From the NCBI GenBank assembly GCA_018240025.1, contig JAFEGM010000006.1:131278-195277 (forward strand): a stretch of 64,000 bases of DNA. Direction: 5' to 3'. This document shows, one piece after another, positions 16,508 to 24,687 of this stretch. Below the pieces are notes generated by a model. That model had not been told where the DNA came from. It worked only from the letters and a program-made list of their open reading frames with translations, and did no database searches. The stretch comes from Verrucomicrobiota bacterium (GTDB taxonomy: Bacteria; Verrucomicrobiota; Verrucomicrobiia; Chthoniobacterales; SZAS-18). Every line of letters begins with the position of its first letter. Position 1 is the first letter of the stretch. Position numbers and translations under genes: made by a program.

Positions 16508-17503
16508 ATGCATCCACTGCAGCGCGCCATCGAGGAAGCCGGCGGCGCCGTCACCTTCGAGCGGTGCATGGCGATCGCGCTGCACCAACCGCAGGTCGGC
16601 TACTACGCACGGCGCGCGGCGACCGTCGGGCGGGCGGGGGATTTCTCGACCAGCGCGACGCTCAGCCCGCTGCTGGCGCGCGCGGTGGCGGCGTGGGCGA
16701 AGGAGCGTCGACCGCGGAGCCCGTGGTCGTTCGTCGAACTGGGCGGTGGCGACGGCTCCTTCGCGCGTGAATTCCGCCAGGCTCTCGGCTGGTGGGCGCG
16801 GCTCCGCTGCGGGTATCGCTTCGTCGAGATCGGCGAGCGTCTGCGGGCCGCGCAGCGCGGTGCCGTGGGGGAGCGCGGGGGGCATTGGCACCGCAGCATC
16901 GGCGAGGCGCTGGCGGCCGCCGACGGTCAGGCGCTGATCTTCGGCAACGAGTTCATCGACGCGCTCCCCTGTGCGGTCCTGGAGCGCGCCTCGCTGGCAG
17001 AGCCGTGGGAGGAGATCGGGGTGGCCTGGCCTCCGCGGGAGGTCCGGCTGCCCGCGCGGCCAGAGCTACTGGCCTGCGGCTCGAGCGCGCTGGGGCGGGT
17101 CGGGCGGATCGAGATCCACCTCGCCGCCCGCGCCTGGCTGTGCGAACTGGCCGCGGGCTGGCGCAGCGGAGGTCTGCTGCTGATCGACTACGGCGGCACG
17201 GCGGAGGAGTGCTTTCACCGGCGTCCGCGGGGCACCCTGCGAGGTTATTTCCGGCAGCAACGGGTTGAAGGCGCAGAGGTGCTGGAACGCCTGGGCCATC
17301 AGGACATCACGGCCGATGTGAATTTCGACGATCTCGCGCGCTGGGCCGCAGAGGTCGGGCTGCGGCCGCGCGAGGTGCGCACGCAGCGCGATTTCCTGCT
17401 CCCGCACGCCGGCCGACTGCACCGCGCCGCCGACGCCTTTCTCCTCGACGAGGCCGGCGCCGGCAGTGCGTTCAAGGTGCTCGAGATTTCGGCTTCGCAA
17501 TGA
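16508..17503 (+). CDS. SAM-dependent methyltransferase, MidA/NDUFAF7 (DUF185) family
   Basis: The 331-residue protein starts at ATG 16508, preceded by GGGAAGGAA. Typical family features are the N-terminal substrate segment (FERCMAIALHQPQVGYYA, followed by GDFSTSATLSPLLA), the SAM-binding VELGGGDGSFARE, the FGNEFIDALPCAVL stretch, and LLLIDYGG. In mitochondria this family methylates an arginine of complex I; the role in bacteria is less clear. It is cytoplasmic and likely co-transcribed with the flanking SDR and hydrolase genes (34-bp gap downstream). Confidence 0.85.
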   Translation: MHPLQRAIEEAGGAVTFERCMAIALHQPQVGYYARRAATVGRAGDFSTSATLSPLLARAVAAWAKERRPRSPWSFVELGGGDGSFAREFRQALGWWARLRCGYRFVEIGERLRAAQRGAVGERGGHWHRSIGEALAAADGQALIFGNEFIDALPCAVLERASLAEPWEEIGVAWPPREVRLPARPELLACGSSALGRVGRIEIHLAARAWLCELAAGWRSGGLLLIDYGGTAEECFHRRPRGTLRGYFRQQRVEGAEVLERLGHQDITADVNFDDLARWAAEVGLRPREVRTQRDFLLPHAGRLHRAADAFLLDEAGAGSAFKVLEISASQ

Positions 17504-17537
17504 TCCGCGGGACGGAGAGAGTTTCGCAACTCTGCAC

Positions 17538-18425
17538 ATGCCGCCTCCGCCGACTCACTCCATCGCGCTCCCCGGCAACCGCGTGGTGACCTGCGGCGAA
17601 TACGGCGCTCCCGATGGCGTGCCGCTGCTCTATTTCCACGGCTTCCCGTCGTCGCAGGCCGAGGCCGAAATCATCGACGAAACCGGGCGTGAACTCGGCC
17701 TGCGCGTACTCTCGCTGGATCGGCCCGGAACCGGCGGTTCGACCTTCGTGCCGGAGCGCAGGATGCTCGACTGGCCGCGCGACGTGACCGCGGTGGCCGA
17801 CGCGCTCGGCGTGGGCCGCTTCATCCTGCTGGGTGTCTCGGGCGGCTGCCCCTATGCGCTCGCCTGCGGGCACGAAATCCCCGAGCGCCTCGCGGCGCTC
17901 GGCATCGTTTGCGGACTCGGGCCCGTTTATCGCCCCGAGCTGCGCGCCCCCATGCGCTGGCCGGCGCGGCTGAGTTTCGGAGCCGCGCAGCGCGGCGGAT
18001 TCTGGCTCGACGCCCTCTACGGCGGTCCGCTCGGCTGGGTGCTCGCACGCCGGCCGGAGGCGATCATGCTGCTGCTGCTGGTGGCCTGCCCGCCCGCGGA
18101 CAAGGAGGTGCTGCGCGAACGGATCGTGCGGCGCGCGCTGCGGCGCGGAGCGCTGGGCGCGCTTGGTCCCGGCACGCGCGGCATTCGGCACGAGCTGCGA
18201 ACCTACGCGCATCCCTGGGGATACGAGTTGCGCGACGTGCGGCTGCCGGTGCGGCTTTGGCACGGGACCGACGACGCCACGGTGCCGCTGGCCCACGGCG
18301 AACTCCTGGCGCGCGAACTGCCGCAGGCGGAACTCACCGTCGCGCCCGGCGAAGGCCATTTTTCCTTGCCCGTGCGGCAGCGGTTGCAAATCCTGCGCGA
18401 GCTTCGGGACCGGGCGAGGTTGTGA
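17538..18425 (+). CDS. Alpha/beta-fold hydrolase
   Basis: The 295-residue protein starts at ATG 17538. The alpha/beta-hydrolase fold is evident: the oxyanion HG in PLLYFHGFPSS, the nucleophile elbow GVSGGCPYA (Ser at about residue 98), the acid Asp in LWHGTDDATVPL, and the catalytic His in GEGHFSL near the C-terminus. It lacks a signal peptide. The substrate is unknown; esterase or lactonase activity is possible. It follows the MidA-like gene by 34 bp and precedes the hybrid kinase by 44 bp. Confidence 0.87.
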   Translation: MPPPPTHSIALPGNRVVTCGEYGAPDGVPLLYFHGFPSSQAEAEIIDETGRELGLRVLSLDRPGTGGSTFVPERRMLDWPRDVTAVADALGVGRFILLGVSGGCPYALACGHEIPERLAALGIVCGLGPVYRPELRAPMRWPARLSFGAAQRGGFWLDALYGGPLGWVLARRPEAIMLLLLVACPPADKEVLRERIVRRALRRGALGALGPGTRGIRHELRTYAHPWGYELRDVRLPVRLWHGTDDATVPLAHGELLARELPQAELTVAPGEGHFSLPVRQRLQILRELRDRARL

Positions 18426-18469
18426 CTTGGCAGCGCGCCCGCGTTCGGAAATCCTAGAGGTTCCGCCCA

Positions 18470-20407
18470 GTGAAGATCATCACCAGCAGTCTCAAGCTGA
18501 ACGCGCCGCCCGGGAGTCTGATGGCGGCGCCGGATGCGGCGAAGGTGCGCGAGGAAAACGCGCTGCTGCGGGCGGTGCTGGCCTCAATCACCGACTGCTA
18601 CATCGCGCTCGACGACTTCTGGTGCTTCCAGGAGATCAATGACGCCGCCGAGGTCCTGCTCGGCCGCAAACGCAGCGATCTTTACGGGCGCAACCTCTGG
18701 CAGGCCTTCCCGCAATTGGTCAAGACGAGTGCCTACGAGCTGCTGCACAACGCGGTCCAGGATCGCGTGGTGCTGCATTTTGAGGACGCTTTTCCGCAGG
18801 TCGCGGCCTGGGTGGAATTTCACGTCCATCCGCACGCCCAGGGCCTGGTGCTGTATCTGCGGGATCAGTCGGCCCGCCACGCCGCCCAGCTGAGTGCCGA
18901 GCGGCTGGCGGCGGTGACGGAGCACAATCCGGTGCCGATGTTCGAGCTCAGCCGCGAGGGCGAGGTGCTCTACGCCAATCGCCGCGCCGAGGAGGTGGCG
19001 AATTCGATCCCCGGTTCCTCCCCGGCCGACCTCTTGCCGGCCCACTGCTCGGAGATCGTCCGCCGCTGCGTGGAGCAGCGCGAGCCGCACCACGGCGAAT
19101 CCTCGGTCTTCCACGGGCGGAGCTTCTCCTGGTCGTTCTTCCCCGCGCCAGCCGGGCTCTCGGCCTACGTCTGTGGGGCGGAGCTGACGGATCAACTGCG
19201 GCTGCAAAGCCAGCTGCTGCAGGCCAAGAAGACCGAGGCGATCGGGCAACTGGCGGCCGGCATCGCGCACGATTTCAACAGTCTGCTCACGGTCATCGAC
19301 GGCTTCGTCGCCATCATCATGGAGACCGACGACGCGCCGGTCATCGTGAAGGAGGCGGCCCAGCAGATCGGCTCGGCCTCCGAGCGCGCGGCCAAGATCA
19401 CGCGGCAGATCCTCACCTTCGGCCGGCGGCAGCGCATGAATCTGCAGCCGATGGATCTCGGCGTGGCGGTGGCGGAGGCGCAGTCGCAGCTGCAGCACAC
19501 GGTCGGCCCGAAGGTCCGTGTGGTCATCGACACGCCGGGCCACACGCTGCCGATGACGGGCGACCGCGGCATGATCGAGCAGGTCATCACCAACCTCGCG
19601 CTCAACGCCCGCGATGCCATGCCGGACGGCGGCGAGGTGCTGCTGCGGCTGCGGGCGGTCGATGTGGATCAGCCCACCGCCAGCGTGCTGCTCGATGCCC
19701 GGCCGGGCAAATTTGCCCGCTTGCAGGTGCGCGACACCGGCCACGGCATGGACGAGGACACGGTCACCCAGATCTTCGATCCGTTCTTCACCACCAAGCC
19801 GCCAGGCGAGGGCACGGGGATGGGGCTCTCGATCGTGCTTGGCGCAGTCAAGCAGCACAGCGGCTGGATCACGGTGCAGAGCGAGCGCGGTCACGGCACG
19901 ACCATCAGCGTCTTCTTTCCGCTCTCGCTCGATCAGCTGCCGGTGCCGGCGCCCGCGCACACGCCACCTCCGGAGCCAGTCGCGGCGCAAACGCCAGGCC
20001 CGGCCCCCTACACGAATGGTCACGCCGCCCGGCCACGCGTGCTGCTCGTCGAGGACAACGATGCCATTCGCGGACTGCTCGGGCACTACTTGGAATCGCG
20101 CGGTTTCGAGGTCTATCGCGCCGCCAGCGGTGACGAGGCCCTCCAGGTCTGGGAAGAGCGCAAGAAGTCGGCCGACATCCTCGTGACGGACATCGTCATG
20201 CCCGGCCAGACGAGCGGCCCGCAGCTCGCGGTGCAGCTGCTGCAGGACGCCCCGGAGCTCAAGGTCGTGTACATGTCGGGCTACGCGAATGACGAGAGCA
20301 TGCGCGGCGTGCATCTCGAGGAAGGCGTGAACTTCCTGGCCAAGCCCTTCGCGCCGGCGGATCTGGCGGCGATCGTGCACAAGACGCTGGCGGCGAGCGG
20401 CAACTGA
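18470..20407 (+). CDS. Hybrid sensor histidine kinase / response regulator with PAS domains
   Basis: The 645-residue cytoplasmic protein starts at GTG 18470. Domain order: two PAS-like sensor domains (residues ~25-140 and ~150-240), a HisKA dimerisation domain with the phospho-acceptor His in QLAAGIAHDFNSLLTVIDG (~267), an HATPase domain (NLALNARDAMPDGGEV N-box, VRDTGHGMDEDTVTQIFDPF and GTGMGLSIV G-boxes), a Pro-rich linker, and a C-terminal receiver domain (RVLLVEDNDAI acidic pair, phospho-Asp in VTDIVMPG at ~574, Lys in FLAKPFAP). No membrane segment is seen, so the stimulus is cytoplasmic. The H-box ending in HDFNSLL is of the HPK4-like class. No cognate partner is adjacent. Confidence 0.93.
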   Translation: MKIITSSLKLNAPPGSLMAAPDAAKVREENALLRAVLASITDCYIALDDFWCFQEINDAAEVLLGRKRSDLYGRNLWQAFPQLVKTSAYELLHNAVQDRVVLHFEDAFPQVAAWVEFHVHPHAQGLVLYLRDQSARHAAQLSAERLAAVTEHNPVPMFELSREGEVLYANRRAEEVANSIPGSSPADLLPAHCSEIVRRCVEQREPHHGESSVFHGRSFSWSFFPAPAGLSAYVCGAELTDQLRLQSQLLQAKKTEAIGQLAAGIAHDFNSLLTVIDGFVAIIMETDDAPVIVKEAAQQIGSASERAAKITRQILTFGRRQRMNLQPMDLGVAVAEAQSQLQHTVGPKVRVVIDTPGHTLPMTGDRGMIEQVITNLALNARDAMPDGGEVLLRLRAVDVDQPTASVLLDARPGKFARLQVRDTGHGMDEDTVTQIFDPFFTTKPPGEGTGMGLSIVLGAVKQHSGWITVQSERGHGTTISVFFPLSLDQLPVPAPAHTPPPEPVAAQTPGPAPYTNGHAARPRVLLVEDNDAIRGLLGHYLESRGFEVYRAASGDEALQVWEERKKSADILVTDIVMPGQTSGPQLAVQLLQDAPELKVVYMSGYANDESMRGVHLEEGVNFLAKPFAPADLAAIVHKTLAASGN

Positions 20408-20425
20408 GCGGCCGACGGCAAGGAT

Positions 20426-20451
20426 GAAGGACGAAGGACGAAGGACGAAGG
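20426..20451 (+). repeat. GAAGGAC heptamer tandem repeat
   Basis: About 3.7 perfect tandem copies of the 7-mer GAAGGAC lie in the 73-bp gap between the hybrid kinase stop and the 2-hydroxyacid dehydrogenase start. It is G/A-rich and lies upstream of a separate AGAGGAG ribosome-binding site (20471-20477). It shares the 7-bp period with the elements at 10260-10401 and 29714-29990. Confidence 0.8.
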
Positions 20452-20480
20452 CACACACGGATGAGGGAAGAGGAGTTTCT

Positions 20481-21470
20481 ATGACGACAAGCGAATCTGG
20501 GCGGATCTGGTGCAACACGGCCTTCGCGGGCGAGGCGCTGGCGGAGCTGCGGGCGGGGACGGCAGGGCATGAGTTGGTCCTCAGCGCCGGGGCGGCGGCT
20601 TCGGTGCTGGCGTCGAGCCCGGTGGACGAGCATTTCGCGGCGGCGCAGATCGCGTTCGGGCAGCCGGATCCGGCGGAGATTCTGGGCGGAGGAGCACCGC
20701 AGCTGCGCTGGGTGCATCTGACCACGGCCGGCTACACGCGGTATGACCGGGCGGACTTCCGCGCCGCTTTGGCGGAGCACGGCATTCCGCTGACCACCAG
20801 TTCGCACGTCTTCGACGAGCCCTGTGCCCAGCACCTGGCGGCCATGATCTTCGCGCTGGCGCGGCAGCTCCCGCAGTCGCTGCGCGACCAGTGGGGCGCC
20901 CGACCCTGGCCCTATGCGGAACGCCGCTTCGCCTCGCGCCTGCTCGGCGGCGAGACGGCGGTGCTCTACGGCTACGGAACGATCGCACGCCGGCTCTGCG
21001 AACTGCTCGCTCCGCTGCGCATGGAGCTGATCGGTGTGCGGCGCGCGCCGCGCGGCGACGAGGGCATCCGCATGGTCCGCGAGGCCGAGGCGGACGCGCT
21101 GCTGGCCGGGGCCGATCACGTCATCAACATCCTCCCGGAGAGCGCGGAAACCCGCGGCTACTTCGACGCCACGCGCTTCGGGCGGATGAAGGCGGGCGCG
21201 CGTTTCTACAATATCGGACGCGGGCCGACCGTCGACCAGACGGCGTTGCTGGGCGCGCTGCGCAGCGGCCATTTGGACGCCGCCTATCTCGACGTGACCG
21301 ATCCCGAGCCGCTGCCGCCGGAGCATCCGCTCTGGGCCGAGCCGAACTGCTTCATCTGCCCGCATACCGGGGGCGGGCATCGCGAGGAGCCGCTGCGGCT
21401 CGTCCGGCATTTCCTGGCCAATCTGCGCGCCTTCACCAGCGGCGGCACGCTCGTGGATCGGGTGATGTAG
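20481..21470 (+). CDS. D-2-hydroxyacid dehydrogenase (NAD-dependent)
   Basis: The 329-residue protein starts at ATG 20481, behind an AGAGGAG ribosome-binding site. It belongs to the D-isomer-specific 2-hydroxyacid dehydrogenases. The Rossmann motif is YGYGTIARRL, the catalytic Arg lies in YNIGRGPTVDQ, the Glu in DPEPLPPEHPLW, and the His in ICPHTGGG. It reduces a 2-oxo acid to a D-2-hydroxy acid or the reverse; the substrate (glyoxylate, hydroxypyruvate or another) cannot be told. It is convergent with the nucleotidyltransferase gene, with a 19-bp gap. Confidence 0.88.
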   Translation: MTTSESGRIWCNTAFAGEALAELRAGTAGHELVLSAGAAASVLASSPVDEHFAAAQIAFGQPDPAEILGGGAPQLRWVHLTTAGYTRYDRADFRAALAEHGIPLTTSSHVFDEPCAQHLAAMIFALARQLPQSLRDQWGARPWPYAERRFASRLLGGETAVLYGYGTIARRLCELLAPLRMELIGVRRAPRGDEGIRMVREAEADALLAGADHVINILPESAETRGYFDATRFGRMKAGARFYNIGRGPTVDQTALLGALRSGHLDAAYLDVTDPEPLPPEHPLWAEPNCFICPHTGGGHREEPLRLVRHFLANLRAFTSGGTLVDRVM

Positions 21471-21489
21471 GCGGCCGCCGGGAGTCGGA

Positions 21490-22464
21490 CTACAGGTCCT
21501 TACCTTTCAGATCGCCGCGCGCGACCGAGCCGCTGCGGACGATGCAATTGCGCAGCTTCGCGCCTGCGGCGGCCACCGCGCCCGGCCAGAGGATGGTGTC
21601 TTCGAGGATCGCGCCGGCCTCGACCTTGGCGCCGGGGCCGATGGCACAAACTCCCAGGATCTCCGCGTCCGCGGCGACCTCCGCGCGGGACGAGATCCAA
21701 TGCCGCCAGTTGGGATCGACCGCGCCGTAGTGCGGGAAGCGCGGAGGCCGCTCGCCAGCGATCTCGAAATGCGCGGCGAGGTATTCCTTGCGACTGCCCA
21801 GGTCGCGCCAGCTGCCGTCGTCGACGCAGACCCCGCCGATCTCGCGACCCGCGCGGAGGAGGTCGATCAGGACCGGGATGATGGAGATCTTGCCCTCGGG
21901 GATGTGCTCGAGGATCTCGCGTTCGAGCAGGTAGATGCCCGTGAAAACGTGCTGGTGCGGTAGGCCCAGATTGAAGCGGTCGCGAATGTCGCGAATGCAG
22001 CCCGCTCCGGCCTCGAAGGCCACGTGCTGCGGCCCGCCGCCCGAGCGCAGCACGAGCGTGGCGATCCGTCCCGAGGCGCGGTGCGCGGCCAGCGCCGGCG
22101 CGAGCGGCAGGTCGGCCAGGATGTCGCCGTTGTAGACCAGCAGCGTGCGGTCTTCCGGCCAGAGGTCGGCGATGTTGCGGATGCCGCCGCCCGTCTCGAG
22201 CAGCACGGGTTCGTGACGGAAAGCGATCGCCCGCTCGCGGTAGTCGCTGGACGGGAAGGCCGCGGCGTAGGCCTCAGGCAGGTGGTGGGTGTTGACGATG
22301 AAGCTGTCGGCCGCGGCTTCGGCGATGAGGTGATCCATCGCGTACGTCAGCAGCGGCTTGAGCCCGAGCGGAACGAGAGGCTTGGGCAGTTGGTCGGTCA
22401 GGGGGCGCAGTCGCGTGCCGAGCCCGGCGCCGAGGATGAAACAGGCGAAGCGATCGGACTTCAT
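21490..22464 (-). CDS. Sugar-phosphate nucleotidyltransferase (MurU/GlmU-N-like)
   Basis: The 324-residue enzyme starts at ATG 22464; an upstream TTG at 22479 would add five residues. The N-terminal nucleotidyltransferase signature is ILGAGLGTRLRPLTDQLPKP, with the metal-binding Asp in LLVYNGDIL and HEPVLLETGGGIRNI. The C-terminal ~80 residues have hexapeptide character (AEILGVCAIGPGAKVEAGAI) and form a short left-handed helix. It makes an NDP-sugar from a sugar-1-phosphate, for cell-wall recycling or polysaccharide synthesis. MurNAc-1-P uridylyltransferase or mannose-1-P guanylyltransferase are both possible. It lies downstream of the FG-GAP gene on the same strand (46-bp gap). Confidence 0.83.
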   Translation of the reverse strand: MKSDRFACFILGAGLGTRLRPLTDQLPKPLVPLGLKPLLTYAMDHLIAEAAADSFIVNTHHLPEAYAAAFPSSDYRERAIAFRHEPVLLETGGGIRNIADLWPEDRTLLVYNGDILADLPLAPALAAHRASGRIATLVLRSGGGPQHVAFEAGAGCIRDIRDRFNLGLPHQHVFTGIYLLEREILEHIPEGKISIIPVLIDLLRAGREIGGVCVDDGSWRDLGSRKEYLAAHFEIAGERPPRFPHYGAVDPNWRHWISSRAEVAADAEILGVCAIGPGAKVEAGAILEDTILWPGAVAAAGAKLRNCIVRSGSVARGDLKGKDL

Positions 22465-22510
22465 GGCGTCGACAAACAAACAGGGCGCGGCCGGCGGGAC
22501 GAGGCCAGGA

Positions 22511-24226
22511 TCACTTCTTCTCGACCAGCTGGAAGTCGTCGAGATACAGGACGCCGTCCTGCCGCAGCACCGCCTGCACGATCAGGCGCATGTTGAACTG
22601 CTTCACGTTCTCCATGCCGGGCTTCTGCAGGCGGGTGTTGATGGATTTGGTCACGGTGCTCCACTTTTCGCCGGCGCTGAACTTGTTGGTCTCGTAGAAA
22701 TCCTCTTTCGCGCCCTCCACCTTGGTCACGCTACCGCGCTCGCCGCGCTCGATCTTGAGCGGCGCCTTGCCGGAATCGACCCGCCAGCCGTAGTTGTAGC
22801 CGGCATCGACCAGCCCGCTGCCCTTGGCCTTGAAGGTGAGTTCGTACTTGGTCCCGGCGGTGACCGTCACGAGACGATGGATCTCGATCCGCCGAAAGGC
22901 GCCGGGAATGCCTCCGTTGGGGACCTGGAAGATCTGCGAGGGCGGAATGGTGTAGGCGAATTTGAGGCAGGCGTTGCCTTCCGGCGGCTCGGCCTTGGGG
23001 TCTTCCTCCTTGGTCACGACGCCGACAAACGCGAAGGCGTTGCCGTCCTGGCGGGCATCGTCCATCTCCCAGCCGGCCGGCGGACGCGTGTCTTTGCCGA
23101 AAAGATCGGTCCCCGGCACATCGAACGGAGCGTCGAATTTGGGCTCCTGGGCGGTGCCCTTGTTCAGACAGACCGAGATGCGGCCATTGTCGCGACCGAG
23201 GATGACGTCGATCAGCCCGTCGCCGTTCCAATCCGCCGCGCAGGGGTAGATCTGTCCGCCGGGCTTGGTGCTGCCGCCAAAGGAGAGGTAGGAGGTGAAG
23301 GGAATTTCGTCGCCCGGCTTCCAGTTGGGAGAGGTGTTGAGATACACACCGACCTGCCCGGTACGATCCGAGGCCAGGATGTCGGGGCGGCCGTCGCCGT
23401 TGAGATCGGCCACCGTCGGGATGAGGTGCTCGCGGCCGTCGCCATAGGCGAGGAAGAACTTCCGATCCTCGGGGAACTGCGGGGTGCCCGAGCTGGAGGT
23501 GTTTTCGAGCAAACGGATCACATTGGCCGAGTAGGAACCTTCGCCGAGCAGGACATCGAGCCGGCCGTCGCGATTCCAGTCGACCGCGGCGGGCGAGAGC
23601 AGGTTGGCCCAGAGGCGGCCGTCCTTGGTGGTGGGCAGAAGGGCGCGGCTGGTGGGATCGGGGTTCCGGTAAACCGGCGCCTGGGCCGTGCCCTGATTCG
23701 GGAGGAAGAACAGTTCGCCCAGGAAGTTGCCCACCAGGAAGTCGATCTTGCCGGTCTTGCCCCAGTCCGCGGCCGCCACGCGCGGCGCGCGCCGGTCCGG
23801 TGCGGGCGAGCGACTGCGGTAGTACTCATCGTCGCGCTCGACGCGCGAGAGATAGATCGGAATCAACTCCGCCCGGGTGAACTTCGGGTCCTGGCGCGTG
23901 CCGCTGTTGAAATACGCCCAAAAGAATCCGGTCGGATCGGCCACCAGCAGATCGGGCTTTCCGTCGCCATTGAGGTCGACGTATTGCACGCAGGGGGGAA
24001 TGGCGAGAGTGCCGAGCGAGGCCCGCTCGGTCAGTACCTGCAGGGAGCGGCGCGAGACGGCCAGGAAGCCGTCGCTGTTCACGCCGTCCCAAAGATTGTC
24101 CTGCGGCGAGGTGAGCTGCTCGAAGCCCGGATTGGAGATGGCATTCTCGGCCCGCAGCGCGGGCGAGGTGGCCCAGCAGGTCAGGGCTGCGCAGAGGGCG
24201 GGGGCGAGCGAAAATCGGACACGCAT
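22511..24226 (-). CDS. Secreted FG-GAP/VCBS repeat protein
   Basis: The 571-residue protein has a signal peptide (FSLAPALCAALTCWATSPALRA). At least five FG-GAP/VCBS-type calcium-binding repeats follow (VDLNGDGKPDLLVAD, VDWNRDGRLDVLLGE, ADLNGDGRPDILASD, ADWNGDGLIDVILGR), which form a beta-propeller. The C-terminal ~180 residues look like a carbohydrate-binding-like jelly roll (ITVTAGTKYELTFKAKG-type segment VTAGTKYELTFKAKGSG and LYLDDFQLVEK). It is probably a periplasmic or surface binding protein. The ligand is unknown. It is divergent from the small membrane protein at 24322. Confidence 0.82.
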   Translation of the reverse strand: MRVRFSLAPALCAALTCWATSPALRAENAISNPGFEQLTSPQDNLWDGVNSDGFLAVSRRSLQVLTERASLGTLAIPPCVQYVDLNGDGKPDLLVADPTGFFWAYFNSGTRQDPKFTRAELIPIYLSRVERDDEYYRSRSPAPDRRAPRVAAADWGKTGKIDFLVGNFLGELFFLPNQGTAQAPVYRNPDPTSRALLPTTKDGRLWANLLSPAAVDWNRDGRLDVLLGEGSYSANVIRLLENTSSSGTPQFPEDRKFFLAYGDGREHLIPTVADLNGDGRPDILASDRTGQVGVYLNTSPNWKPGDEIPFTSYLSFGGSTKPGGQIYPCAADWNGDGLIDVILGRDNGRISVCLNKGTAQEPKFDAPFDVPGTDLFGKDTRPPAGWEMDDARQDGNAFAFVGVVTKEEDPKAEPPEGNACLKFAYTIPPSQIFQVPNGGIPGAFRRIEIHRLVTVTAGTKYELTFKAKGSGLVDAGYNYGWRVDSGKAPLKIERGERGSVTKVEGAKEDFYETNKFSAGEKWSTVTKSINTRLQKPGMENVKQFNMRLIVQAVLRQDGVLYLDDFQLVEKK

Positions 24227-24321
24227 TGCCGGGAGCTTAGGGGAGAGGCAGAGCCGGTGACAAGGGGACAGCGTCTGCGCCGGAACCTTGCCAGCCGGGG
24301 TCGGCCGTCCTACAGCATCCC

Positions 24322-24549
24322 ATGGCCCGGCGCAGCTTGAAAGCAGACGAAGTCGTGGGCGCCCGCTGGGCGCTGCTGCTCATGGCGTTCCTGCTGGCCG
24401 GGCTGGCCCTGGCGGCCTGGCTGACCGGGGTGGATCGCGGACGGCGGAGCGAGCTGGACACGTTCGTGAAGTCGACGCAGCCGCTGCCGACCCCGGCCCC
24501 CCGGAGCGAATCCGACGAGGAAATGGATCCCGATCGGGACGAGAAATGA
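24322..24549 (+). CDS. Small single-pass membrane protein
   Basis: The 75-residue open frame begins at ATG 24322. One hydrophobic helix is clear (ALLLMAFLLAGLALAAWLTG), and the C-terminal half is charged and Pro-rich (SESDEEMDPDRDEK). I recognise no family. The charge pattern and amino acid make-up look like a genuine bitopic membrane protein. It is divergent from the FG-GAP gene. After its stop, 24550-24687 holds an imperfect hairpin (TTCTCGCA/TGCGGGAA) and presumably the promoter of the CAP gene. Confidence 0.6.
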   Translation: MARRSLKADEVVGARWALLLMAFLLAGLALAAWLTGVDRGRRSELDTFVKSTQPLPTPAPRSESDEEMDPDRDEK

Positions 24550-24687
24550 AGTTCTCGCATTTGCGGGAAATTCTCGTAATTGTAACGCGGTCCGCAGGGC
24601 TGACACTAAATTGTGTGGGTCTTTGCAGATGTTGGCTGAGCGTGGAACGCGGCTTGCATTAGCACCGGAAAAACCAGAGTATTTCGA

